A DNA stretch of 33,013 nt from Ileibacterium valens (lineage in GTDB: Bacteria; Bacillota_I; Bacilli_A; Erysipelotrichales; Erysipelotrichaceae), in contig NZ_MPJW01000135.1 in NCBI RefSeq assembly GCF_001945525.1, positions 1 through 33,013 on the forward strand, in the 5' to 3' direction. This document shows positions 1-7,679 of this stretch, in pieces (the stretch's first letter is position 1; each line of letters begins with the position of its first letter). Below the pieces are notes generated by a model that was not told the origin of the DNA, did not search any database, and was given only the letters and a program-made list of their open reading frames with translations. Position numbers and translations under genes: made by a program.

Positions 1-65
1 GCCAGACCGTCCAGGTAAGAATAGAAGATTTGGCGATACTGTTTAGGGGATTTCGAATGGGTCAA
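1..65 (-). CDS. Unidentified protein, N-terminus only (cut by left edge)
   Basis: On the minus strand a TTG start at 65-63 follows a strong Shine-Dalgarno GGAGGTGG (complement of 71-78) with 5 bases between them. The frame is open for 21 codons to the window edge and reads M-T-H-S-K-S-P-K-Q-Y-R-Q-I-F-Y-S-Y-L-D-G-L. The ribosome-binding site is the main evidence. The peptide is too short for me to recognise a family. It is divergent from the carboxypeptidase gene at 504. Confidence 0.5.
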   Translation of the reverse strand, partial: MTHSKSPKQYRQIFYSYLDGL

Positions 66-503
66 AATAACCACCTCCGAAATCCTTCGGATTATGGATT
101 AGTTCCGAGCTTCGGTCTGTCAAGTGCCATATTCGGATAATTTATAAACTTTTGGAGCAACTCCACTGCTTGTGTTAAAAATCAAAAAAACGAGGAGCGA
201 ATTCCGCATGGAAGACACTCCTTAACTTAACGACATTGGAAATTTTTTATGTCAATAAGTATTACTTCTCTGCGAATAAAGAACTAAATAAATTCAGATT
301 ACCTTTTGAAAATTTAAAGTAATGAATTGATCAGAAATAAAAAAACAGATTGAATAACAGAGTACGAAAATATATAAGAGACTATAAAATTGTGATATAA
401 AGGAAATATAACTCAGTATAAAATAACAATAACTCTTCTTAGCTCATTACCAGAATCAAAGCGATCAATTCTTGAAGAGTCCAGCTATTTCAGGGGGATA
501 AGA
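66..503. other. Divergent intergenic region, left end
   Basis: No convincing gene here. On the minus strand a perfect TTGACA lies at 123-118, but the best -10 (CATAAT, 96-91) is 21 bases away, so a promoter for the left-edge gene is uncertain. Another TTGACA is the complement of 250-255. On the plus strand TTGAAT (350-355), 17 bases, then TATAAG (373-378) could drive the gene at 504. Two small hairpins (77-90, arms CCGAA/TTCGG, and 105-115, arms CCGA/TCGG) would lie in the leader of the left-edge gene. A minus-strand terminator-like hairpin is listed separately. Confidence 0.4.
184..221 (-). terminator. Terminator-like hairpin, minus strand
   Basis: Read on the minus strand, GGAGTG-TC-TTCC-ATGC-GGAA-TT-CGCTCC is followed by TCG and seven T. 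One pair is a G-U wobble in this orientation but a C-A mismatch on the plus strand, so the fold favours minus-strand RNA. No gene lies upstream on that strand inside the divergent region, so it would act as an attenuator in a long leader or end a short RNA. The three bases before the T-run weaken the call. Confidence 0.4.
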
Positions 504-1481
504 ATGACAAAAAATACAGAACATCATAATCCAAGATCACCAGAAGCCAGAAAAAGAAGAAAGAGACGAATTCGAAATCGGAGAATACTGCTGGGTGTTG
601 TTCTGCTTCTGCTGTTAGTGCTGGTGATTTTTTTAGTTCTGAAACTCAGTTCATGCCACAAAGTTCCTGGCCAAACTGCATCGCATAATAGTTCAGAAAT
701 TACCACCATAGAAATTTCTACGGATCATCAACTGACCTCCGAAGACTTTGTAAACGGAGGCTTCAGTGCAACAGATCTGAGTTTTGAAGATTCCATTGCA
801 AAAGATGATCAGGGAAATTATGTGCCAGGAACCTACACCATTGACGTTATGGATGCGGATGGAAATAAACACAAAGTTTCTGTCGTAGTCCTGGCCAAAC
901 AGAGCGCCGAATCTTCTGAACCGTCAGTTTCGCAAAAACATCAGGTTTCCATTGAAAATGGAACGACAGTTGTTGATGGAATTCTGATCTCAAACAAGAA
1001 ACATCCATTGCCTGCTGACTTTAATCCAGGCAATGATCCTCTCGCAGAACAGAAAGTTCAGGAATTAATCGCTGCAATGCAGTCTCACGGATTGGATGTT
1101 CAGAATACAACTTCTGGTTTTAGAGACTACACCTATCAGGAACAGCTGTATAACGGCTATGTAGAACAATATGGTGTAGAAGAAGCGGATAAGATTTCAG
1201 CCAGACCTGGTTATTCTGAACATCAGACTGGATTGACCCACGATTTGATCAATACCGCCGGCGAATTAATTACCAGTGAACCAGAAGCTGCATGGATCAG
1301 AGAAAATTGTGCTGACTATGGATTTATCGTTCGCTATCCACAGGATAAGGAAGATGTTACCGGTTATTCATATGAGCCATGGCATTTACGATATGTCGGA
1401 GAAGAAGCGGCAAGAGAAATCATGTCCAAAGGAATTACTCTGGAAGAATATCTTGATGTAGAAGGAGGGGACTATGCATAG
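504..1481 (+). CDS. Membrane-anchored VanY/LAS-family D-alanyl-D-alanine carboxypeptidase
   Basis: This is likely a zinc D,D-carboxypeptidase (peptidase family M15B) that trims the terminal D-Ala from peptidoglycan stem peptides outside the cell. The 325-residue protein starts with a very basic cytoplasmic tail (1-27), followed by one membrane segment (about 28-49), a small beta-rich region (about 65-130, resembling bacterial Ig-like linkers) and the catalytic domain (about 175-318). Visible family motifs are SGFRDY (204-209), SEHQTGLTHD with zinc ligands His240 and Asp247, and EPWHLRYVG with catalytic Glu291 and zinc ligand His294. The ATG follows AGGGGG with 6-7 bases between. Nothing in the context suggests vancomycin resistance; a housekeeping wall-remodelling role is more likely. 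The terminator overlaps the stop codon. Confidence 0.88.
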   Translation: MTKNTEHHNPRSPEARKRRKRRIRNRRILLGVVLLLLLVLVIFLVLKLSSCHKVPGQTASHNSSEITTIEISTDHQLTSEDFVNGGFSATDLSFEDSIAKDDQGNYVPGTYTIDVMDADGNKHKVSVVVLAKQSAESSEPSVSQKHQVSIENGTTVVDGILISNKKHPLPADFNPGNDPLAEQKVQELIAAMQSHGLDVQNTTSGFRDYTYQEQLYNGYVEQYGVEEADKISARPGYSEHQTGLTHDLINTAGELITSEPEAAWIRENCADYGFIVRYPQDKEDVTGYSYEPWHLRYVGEEAAREIMSKGITLEEYLDVEGGDYA

Positions 1482-1493
1482 CCCCTTTTTTTT
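1467..1493 (+). terminator. Intrinsic terminator overlapping the carboxypeptidase stop codon
   Basis: GGGG (1467-1470) pairs with CCCC (1482-1485) around the perfect palindrome CTATGCATAG (1472-1481), with one bulged A, then eight T. The TAG stop at 1479-1481 lies inside the hairpin. Confidence 0.85.
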
Positions 1494-1715
1494 ATGTTCT
1501 TGTGTTTCGTTTGATCTTTTTGATACTTTCAAATAAACCTCCCATAAATCAATTGAATACTCAGCAACGAAACTGAACGCCCAAAGTAATTCGAAGAGAA
1601 ATACGAAGAAAAATTTAAATTTCGAAAACACTTAAAGAGACAGGAAATTTCCCGAAAATATCATCTGTTTGATTTTGTAAGAGGAAAATCACATCTTCCG
1701 TCTTAAGGGGCGTTG

Positions 1716-1721
1716 TATAAT
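1716..1721 (+). promoter_or_regulatory. Probable -10 element for mreCD
   Basis: A perfect TATAAT lies 38 bases before the mreC ATG. No good -35 is visible at 16-18 bases upstream, and there is no TG extension, so this rests on the -10 alone. The remainder of 1494-1758 shows no gene. Confidence 0.45.
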
Positions 1722-1758
1722 TGGTTAGATACTTTGAACCGAAAGAAAGGACGATCAG

Positions 1759-2595
1759 ATGAGACGATTTACCAAGCTTCAGCGAGGGCTGATCATTGCC
1801 AATGTGTTATTGATTGTAATCTCGTGCGCCATGTTGGGACTCAGGCAGAAGACGATATCAAATCTCGGCTACAGTGCCTGGACCTATATTAAATATGGAT
1901 TGATTGACTATCCTCTGACATCAGCTGGAAGCATGATCCAGGATGTCGCCAATCTCTGGCATGTTTATGATGACAATGAGTATTTGAATCAGCAGCTGGC
2001 AGACCAGAGATCCTATCAGACTCTTTACGAAGAAGAACGAAGTAAGAATGCAGAGCTCGAAGGACTGATCGAAATGAAAAATGCTCAGGAAGCGGCGGTT
2101 GAAGTTTCCTGCAGAGTCATTTCCAGACCTCTTGATGCATGGGATCAGACGTTTACAATCTCGGCTGGAAGTTCTTCTTCGATTGAAGAAAATATGCTGG
2201 TTGTATCAAGTGATGGAGCCGTCGGACTTGTTGAATCTGTTCAGAATAATACCTCGGTAGTTCGTCTGCTCAGTTCAAGTGAAATGACAAACGATATTGC
2301 CGTACAGATTTCCCTTGAGGATGGAAGTTCAGTTGAAGGAGTTCTTCGTGGATATGATGCCAGGGAAAACCGCTATGAAGTGACTTTGTTTGATCATGAA
2401 GCACTCGTTTCTCCAGGGCAGCTGGTTTCTACTTCCGGTAAGGGCGGGAACTATCCTTCCGGTATTTATATCGGAGCAGTTACAGGTGTAAAGATGAGTG
2501 ATGATGCGATCATCTCGACCATCTATGTTCAGCCTGTAAAAAATATGAATTCTTTTACTTATGTGACCGTTATTGGCAACGGAGTCATTTCATGA
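1759..2595 (+). CDS. mreC: Rod shape-determining protein MreC
   Basis: MreC is a bitopic membrane protein that links the cytoskeletal MreB filament to the elongation peptidoglycan synthases. The 278-residue product has a short cytoplasmic tail, one membrane segment (about 10-28), a coiled coil (about 70-104, rich in Gln, Leu and Glu) and the C-terminal beta-barrel domain with the typical Gly-rich turns (SGKGGNYPSGIYIG near 225-238). Length and layout fit the family. An AAAGG site lies 8 bases before the ATG. The stop overlaps the mreD start by 4 bases (ATGA), so the two are translationally coupled. mreB, often next to mreC, is not adjacent here. Confidence 0.93.
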   Translation: MRRFTKLQRGLIIANVLLIVISCAMLGLRQKTISNLGYSAWTYIKYGLIDYPLTSAGSMIQDVANLWHVYDDNEYLNQQLADQRSYQTLYEEERSKNAELEGLIEMKNAQEAAVEVSCRVISRPLDAWDQTFTISAGSSSSIEENMLVVSSDGAVGLVESVQNNTSVVRLLSSSEMTNDIAVQISLEDGSSVEGVLRGYDARENRYEVTLFDHEALVSPGQLVSTSGKGGNYPSGIYIGAVTGVKMSDDAIISTIYVQPVKNMNSFTYVTVIGNGVIS

Positions 2596-3170
2596 GAAAA
2601 AAGACAGCAATTCTGATCGGTTTTTCGGTTTTGGGACTGCTGGACTCAGTTCTTTCTTACGGCCTGCCGCTAAACTTTCAATACACCGGATTTTCCATCC
2701 TCTGGCACTGGTATCTGATTGGATTGCTTGTTTTTGTTCGTGATAAGCCAATCCTGCTTCGCTTTCTGATCAGCTCATTAGCAGCCATTGCTTATGGCAT
2801 GCTTTTTGGAAGCGGATCGCTCTTTATCTGGGTTTCGTTTGTTGGATTAGCCGTCCTGATCGGCTTCTTTCAGAACTGGATGAATAACCATACCAGACAG
2901 TTTCTGGTCTACCTGCTGATGGTTACAGTTTTTGATCTCTTCTCTTATCTGTGGATGAGAAGTGCAGGAGCCATTGGTGTCAGCTTTTTCTTCTGGCTTT
3001 ATCGAATGGAGGCTGTCACGATCTTTGTGAGCGCAATTTGTATTGTGACCGTCATGTTTGCAGATAATGTAATGGTTCGATTCTTCCTGATTCAGCGACA
3101 TCTGGAAAGAAAGCATGAAAAGAAGCTGCTGGCTAAAATGCAAGCTCAGAAAGCCACCGAATATTTGTAA
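2592..3170 (+). CDS. mreD: Rod shape-determining protein MreD
   Basis: This is the polytopic membrane partner of MreC in the elongasome. The 192-residue protein is almost wholly hydrophobic, with about five membrane segments, and ends in a basic cytoplasmic tail (RHLERKHEKKLLAKMQAQK). MreD sequences are poorly conserved, so the call rests on size, topology and the ATGA overlap with mreC. A strong terminator follows 31 bases after the stop, closing a two-gene operon. Confidence 0.85.
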   Translation: MRKKTAILIGFSVLGLLDSVLSYGLPLNFQYTGFSILWHWYLIGLLVFVRDKPILLRFLISSLAAIAYGMLFGSGSLFIWVSFVGLAVLIGFFQNWMNNHTRQFLVYLLMVTVFDLFSYLWMRSAGAIGVSFFFWLYRMEAVTIFVSAICIVTVMFADNVMVRFFLIQRHLERKHEKKLLAKMQAQKATEYL

Positions 3171-3201
3171 TTCAAAAAACGTATAGACAATTGTAAAGTC
3201 G

Positions 3202-3235
3202 AAGTCCTGCCTTCTGGTGAAAGCAGGACTTTTTT
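3202..3235 (+). terminator. Intrinsic terminator after mreCD
   Basis: The arms AAGTCCTGC (3202-3210) and GCAGGACTT (3223-3231) pair perfectly over 9 bases, and the T-run covers 3230-3235. Confidence 0.92.
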
Positions 3236-3260
3236 CGAGAGATCCGAAAGGTTCTGTCCG

Positions 3261-3290
3261 TTAAAAAGGCAGGCAGCTTAGTGATAAGAT
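3261..3290 (+). promoter_or_regulatory. Extended -10 promoter for polA
   Basis: TTAAAA (3261-3266) lies 18 bases before TAAGAT (3285-3290), which is preceded by TG-A (3282-3284), an extended -10. Transcription would start near 3297. This excludes the upstream ATG at 3289, which lies inside the -10 box, as the polA start. Confidence 0.6.
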
Positions 3291-3336
3291 GAAAGGGAAA
3301 AGCACTGATTATAACTTTGCTGAAAGGAAATACGCT

Positions 3337-5931
3337 ATGAAAAAGCTTTTGCTTGTCGATGGAAACTCTGTCTTGTTCAGAGCCTACTATTCGACAATTT
3401 ATACCAATCCGATGAGTACATCGACCGGAATTCCAACCAATGCGGTTTTCGGTTTTATTTCCATGCTGAACAAAGCCATCTCCACCATGCAGCCGGATGC
3501 CATTCTGGTCGCATGGGATGCTGGCAAGAAAACCTTCCGGCACGATAAATTTGATGACTATAAAGGAACCAGAAAGCCTTTGGATGAAGAACTGATCGTC
3601 CAGATGCCGATTGTACGTGAATTCCTGGACGAAAATGGAATTGTCCGTTATGAGCAGGAAGGATATGAAGCGGACGACATCATCGGTTCAATGGCTAAAG
3701 CAGCCGAAGATATGGACGTTTCTATTCTGACTGGTGATAAGGATCTGCTGCAGCTGGTCAATGATCATACGAAAGTTTTGATGATGAAAAAGGGAGTCAA
3801 TCAAATGGCGGTGATGGATGAGGCAGCCATTGATGAACAGTATGGTCTTAAACCAATTCAGATTATCGATCTCAAGGGGCTGATGGGGGATCCATCTGAT
3901 AATATCCCGGGGGTTAAACATATTGGAGAAAAGACAGCTCTGTTATTGCTTCATAAATATGGAAGCATTGAAGAAACCTATGCCCATCTTGACGAAATTA
4001 AAGGCAAACGTCATGAATATCTCGAAGAAGGCAGGGATTCGGCTCTTCTGTCCAAGGAACTTGCAACCATCTTTACTCAGATGAAGCTGCCTTTTGATAT
4101 TGCCGATCTGATGTATAATCCAAACGAGAAAAATCCAAATACGTTTTATCAGAAATATGAAATGCGCTCCTTACTGACTTCACTTCCAACACAGCCTGAG
4201 GAAAGCAAATCCGCAAGTATTATTCATACTTCAGAGTGTCCGTTTACTGCTGAAGATGAAATCATCCTGATGCCGGTCGCCGACCAGAAACCATTTATGG
4301 AGCAGAGCCTGTTTGGTTTTATGCTTTGTGAAAATTCGCCAAAAAAAGAAGCAGATAAGGTTTATTACCTCAATAAAGAGGATGCATTAAAAGATGATAG
4401 TTTTAAAAAGCTGCTTGAAAATGGAAGAAAGATCACCACATGGAATGTGAAGGAAAGCCTCCATTTATTTGATCGCAATGGGTTTGCTCTTCCGAATTTT
4501 CAAAAGGATCTTCACTTAGCGGCCTTTTTGCTTTATTCTCAAGCAACCAGTCTGGAAGCTCTTTTAGAAGCCTGTGAAATCACGCTGCCGGTTTCTCTGA
4601 AAGACCTGAATAAGAAATCACTGGGTGGATTTACCGAAGAAAGAGCCATTCCGGTTTTCGGAAAATGGATCAGTGAGCTGCCGGCCCTTGATCAGAAGCT
4701 CTTTGCCTTGATCGAAGATGAAAATCTGCATGAACTGTATTGGGATGTTGAATTTCCACTGGCCCGGGTTCTTTACGAAATGGAATGCCAGGGCATTTCC
4801 ATCAGCAAGTCCATTCTGCTCGAAATCGGTAAAAACTATCAGGCCAGAATGGATGAAATCGCTCAGAGAATATATGGATATGCAGGCCATACCTTTAATA
4901 TCGGTTCTCCAAAACAGCTAGGAGAAGTCCTCTTTGATGAGCTGAAGCTGAAATCAAGCACGAAAAAGCGGTCGACCGCTGCCGAGGTTCTTGAAAAGCT
5001 CAGAGACGCCCATCCAATCATTGAAGATATTCTCGAGTATCGAATGTATTCCAAGATTGTGACTACCTACGTCGATGGACTGAAAAAATACATTATTGAT
5101 GACAAGATCTATACAACCTTCAATCAGACTATGACACAGACCGGAAGACTTTCCAGCTCAGATCCAAACCTTCAGAATATTTCGATCAAGTCAGAAGAGG
5201 GAAGAGAGATTCGAAAGGCGTTTGTCGCTCCAGAAAACGACTATTTCATTTCTGCTGACTATTCCCAGGTCGAATTGAGAATGCTCGCTCATATGGCCAA
5301 TGAAGAATTCATGATCGAAGCGTTCCAGGAAGGGATTGATATTCACAATCGGACGGCATCCATCATCTTTGGCGTTGAACCCGACCAGGTGACAGATGCT
5401 CAGCGCCGGACCGCAAAAACAGTGAACTTTGCCATTATTTATGGTCAGACCGAATTTGGTCTTTCTCAGGAGCTGAACATTTCCAGAGTTCAGGCACGAA
5501 ACTTCATTCGCGCTTATTTCCAGAGCTATCCCAATATTCATCGTTTTATGGATGGTCTGATCAGTGGATGCGAAGAAAACGGATATGTTGAAACCTTAAT
5601 GCACAGACGCCGATACATCCCGGAAATAAAAGATAAAAACTTCATGACCCGCGAATTTGGAAAACGCGCAGCCATGAACGCTCCGATTCAGGGGTCGGCT
5701 GCCGATCTGATCAAGATTGCCATGTTAAGGATGGATCAGGCTATTAAAGAAAAGAACCTGAAAAGTAAAATGCTTTTACAGATTCATGATGAACTGATCT
5801 TCAGAGTTCCGGAAGATGAACTTGAACTGATGCAGAAGCTGATTCCTGAAGTGATGGATTCGGCAATGAAGCTGAATGTTCCATTACAGGCTTCTGTCAA
5901 TACAGGCAAGACCTGGTATGAGGCGAAATAA
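3337..5931 (+). CDS. polA: DNA polymerase I
   Basis: PolA fills gaps and removes RNA primers. Its 864 residues comprise an N-terminal 5'-3' exonuclease (about 1-290, with the DGNS start and the ADDIIG and TGDKDLLQL motifs), a central exonuclease-like domain and a C-terminal family A polymerase. Visible polymerase motifs are DYSQVELRML (A; Asp641), RRTAKTVNFA (B; Lys694, Phe698) and QIHDEL (C; Asp818). In the central domain the usual N-x-K-x-D motif reads N-V-K-E-S, so proofreading is probably lost, as in many Gram-positive PolA proteins. Residue 699 is Ala where E. coli has Gly763. The start is ATG 3337 with GAAAGGA 8 bases before it; the ATG at 3289 lies inside the promoter. The stop overlaps mutM by one base. 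Confidence 0.97.
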   Translation: MKKLLLVDGNSVLFRAYYSTIYTNPMSTSTGIPTNAVFGFISMLNKAISTMQPDAILVAWDAGKKTFRHDKFDDYKGTRKPLDEELIVQMPIVREFLDENGIVRYEQEGYEADDIIGSMAKAAEDMDVSILTGDKDLLQLVNDHTKVLMMKKGVNQMAVMDEAAIDEQYGLKPIQIIDLKGLMGDPSDNIPGVKHIGEKTALLLLHKYGSIEETYAHLDEIKGKRHEYLEEGRDSALLSKELATIFTQMKLPFDIADLMYNPNEKNPNTFYQKYEMRSLLTSLPTQPEESKSASIIHTSECPFTAEDEIILMPVADQKPFMEQSLFGFMLCENSPKKEADKVYYLNKEDALKDDSFKKLLENGRKITTWNVKESLHLFDRNGFALPNFQKDLHLAAFLLYSQATSLEALLEACEITLPVSLKDLNKKSLGGFTEERAIPVFGKWISELPALDQKLFALIEDENLHELYWDVEFPLARVLYEMECQGISISKSILLEIGKNYQARMDEIAQRIYGYAGHTFNIGSPKQLGEVLFDELKLKSSTKKRSTAAEVLEKLRDAHPIIEDILEYRMYSKIVTTYVDGLKKYIIDDKIYTTFNQTMTQTGRLSSSDPNLQNISIKSEEGREIRKAFVAPENDYFISADYSQVELRMLAHMANEEFMIEAFQEGIDIHNRTASIIFGVEPDQVTDAQRRTAKTVNFAIIYGQTEFGLSQELNISRVQARNFIRAYFQSYPNIHRFMDGLISGCEENGYVETLMHRRRYIPEIKDKNFMTREFGKRAAMNAPIQGSAADLIKIAMLRMDQAIKEKNLKSKMLLQIHDELIFRVPEDELELMQKLIPEVMDSAMKLNVPLQASVNTGKTWYEAK

Positions 5932-6770
5932 TGCCAGAAGCACCAGAAGTCCAGAATGTGCTGAATTATCTTCAGGAACAGCTGCAGAATCATAAGATTA
6001 CTTCAGTCGAAATCAGCCATCCTAAACTTTCCGGCAACATGGATTATCATGAGATGGAAAAGAAACTGACTAATCAGACATTTCATAAATTCTTCAGGCA
6101 TGGGAAATACCTTGTTTTTGAACTCGATGATCTCGATTGGATTTCTCATCTGCGTATGGAAGGTAAATTTCTGATTGAAGATAAGATCCCAGAAGATCCT
6201 AAGATTAACAAGCATATTCATGCGAAGTTTCATCTGGATAATGGGAAATGGCTTCTATACATGGATACGAGAAAGTTTGGGCGAATGCAGGTTTATCCCA
6301 GAACAGAGGATTATTATTCGCTGCCTGCTTTTGATAAGGTTGGCCCGGATGTTCTTTCAGATCAGTTCAGTGCAAAGTATTTGCACAATAAGCTGAAGAA
6401 TAGAAAATGTGCAATCAAAACTTCACTTTTAAATCAGTCCATTGTGGCAGGAATCGGGAACATTTATGCCGATGAAATACTCTTCGATGCGGGTCTGGAT
6501 CCAAGAAGCATATCGAGTCATCTGGATCTTGAAGACTGCAAGAAAATCGTAGATGCGGCTAAACAGATTCTTTCTGAAAGTGTGAAAAGCGGTGGAACGA
6601 CGATCAGGAGTTTTGAATATGGCAATCATCTTAGCGGAACTTACCAGGATTCACTCAAAGTCCACCAGAAATCAGAGGAAATCTGTTCGAGATGTCATGG
6701 AACGATTGAAAAAGTGATCGTCAATCAAAGGAGTACTTATGTATGTCCAGCCTGTCAGATAAGAAAGTGA
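5931..6770 (+). CDS. mutM: Formamidopyrimidine-DNA glycosylase (Fpg/MutM)
   Basis: MutM removes oxidised purines such as 8-oxoguanine and nicks the abasic site. It is 279 residues, the usual length. The catalytic N-terminus is intact (Pro2-Glu3, start MPEAPEV instead of the commoner MPELPEV), as are Lys59 in GKYLVFEL, the helix-two-turn-helix around NQSIVAGIGNIYADEIL, and a C-terminal zinc finger (Cys252, Cys255, Cys272, Cys275). The ATG overlaps the polA stop (TAATG), and coaE begins inside its last 28 bases. The polA-mutM-coaE linkage is common in Bacillota. Confidence 0.97.
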   Translation: MPEAPEVQNVLNYLQEQLQNHKITSVEISHPKLSGNMDYHEMEKKLTNQTFHKFFRHGKYLVFELDDLDWISHLRMEGKFLIEDKIPEDPKINKHIHAKFHLDNGKWLLYMDTRKFGRMQVYPRTEDYYSLPAFDKVGPDVLSDQFSAKYLHNKLKNRKCAIKTSLLNQSIVAGIGNIYADEILFDAGLDPRSISSHLDLEDCKKIVDAAKQILSESVKSGGTTIRSFEYGNHLSGTYQDSLKVHQKSEEICSRCHGTIEKVIVNQRSTYVCPACQIRK

Positions 6771-7336
6771 TCGGCCTGACCGGAACCATGGGTTCTGGAA
6801 AAAGCACCGTACGAAAACTGCTTTCAGATCGACTAGCAGCGATCGATTGCGATGAATTATCAGCCAGACTACTTGAACCAGGAAATAAGGGATATGAAAG
6901 CCTGAAAGAGGCTGGAATGCTTTATGTAGACCCGAATGGCTTTCAGGATAAACAGAAAACTGCAGAGCTTGTTTTCTCAAATCCGAAATATAAAAAGCAG
7001 TATGAAAGAATTCTGCATCCTCTCATTCTCGAAGAAATGGATGAATGGGCTAACAGACAGACAGAAGACTGTGTAATCGAAGTTCCTCTTTTATTCGAAT
7101 TGAATCTTCAGGATCGATTTGATGAAACCTGGACAGTCACTGCTTCAGAACCTGTTGCATTAGCCAGAACAAAGCAGAATCGTCATATCGATATCGAACA
7201 GCAGCTGGCCAGAAGAAAGCATCAGATGCCGGATTCCTTAAAAATAGAGTTGGCTGATCGTGTAATCACAAATGATGGATCCCTGAACGATTTGAAGGCA
7301 CAGCTTGATGTACTGCTTGAAAAACTTCATTCCTGA
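6743..7336 (+). CDS. coaE: Dephospho-CoA kinase
   Basis: CoaE catalyses the last step of coenzyme A synthesis, phosphorylating the 3'-hydroxyl of dephospho-CoA. The 197-residue protein begins with a P-loop GTMGSGKS (14-21) and carries the family pattern DCDELSARL, the EVPLLFE motif and an Arg-rich lid (QLARRKHQMP). The ATG at 6743 has AAAGGAG nine bases upstream, within the mutM coding region, giving a 28-base overlap. No terminator follows immediately; the nearest is at 7534. Confidence 0.95.
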   Translation: MSSLSDKKVIGLTGTMGSGKSTVRKLLSDRLAAIDCDELSARLLEPGNKGYESLKEAGMLYVDPNGFQDKQKTAELVFSNPKYKKQYERILHPLILEEMDEWANRQTEDCVIEVPLLFELNLQDRFDETWTVTASEPVALARTKQNRHIDIEQQLARRKHQMPDSLKIELADRVITNDGSLNDLKAQLDVLLEKLHS

Positions 7337-7533
7337 TGGAAACTGTGTTTTAGCTTTTTATAGTCTTCCGGTCGGATCTGAAAGAAAGCCGTGCAAATTA
7401 GACGTTGATCTGGATTCAACTCGTCCTGTGAGTCATTTGGAAACTTTCAGGGAAGCTGAAATACTAACTGAAAGCTGATTCAGCAGGATCATTTTGTATA
7501 GGCTATTTAAGAAATTAAAGATATTTAGAAATC

Positions 7534-7580
7534 AAGCCCGATCAGAACGCGTTGAATTTTTTCGTGTTCAATCGGGCTTT
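7534..7580 (+). terminator. Probable terminator after polA-mutM-coaE
   Basis: The outer arms AAGCCCGAT (7534-7542) and ATCGGGCTT (7571-7579) pair perfectly, and an inner GAACGCG/CGTGTTC stem (7544-7550, 7563-7569) pairs with one G-U. The T-tract after the stem is only a few bases, so efficiency may be modest. Confidence 0.65.
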
Positions 7581-7597
7581 TATGCATCGATGAATCT

Positions 7598-7626
7598 TTG
7601 AATCAGAACCCGCAAAGTAATATGAT
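7598..7626 (+). promoter_or_regulatory. Promoter for dnaB
   Basis: TTGAAT (7598-7603), 17 bases, then TATGAT (7621-7626). The predicted start near 7633 leaves a leader of about 47 bases before the dnaB ATG. Confidence 0.65.
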
Positions 7627-7679
7627 GAATCCTGTATCGATTAAAAATGAAGATAATTCAGAAAAAAGGGGAAGTGTAT

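Larger units (their letters stand above)
7337..7679. other. Intergenic region between coaE and dnaB
   Basis: No gene is seen. nrdR, which often lies between coaE and dnaB in other Bacillota, is absent here. The stretch 7445-7485 contains overlapping short inverted repeats (TTTCAG/CTGAAA and GCTGATTCAGC). The terminator hairpin (7534-7580) and the dnaB promoter (7598-7626) are listed separately. Confidence 0.7.

Noticed and set aside
504-1481. Vancomycin-resistance VanY assignment
   Set aside because: The domain is VanY-like, but no vanR/S/H/A/X-type genes are near; a housekeeping D,D-carboxypeptidase is simpler.
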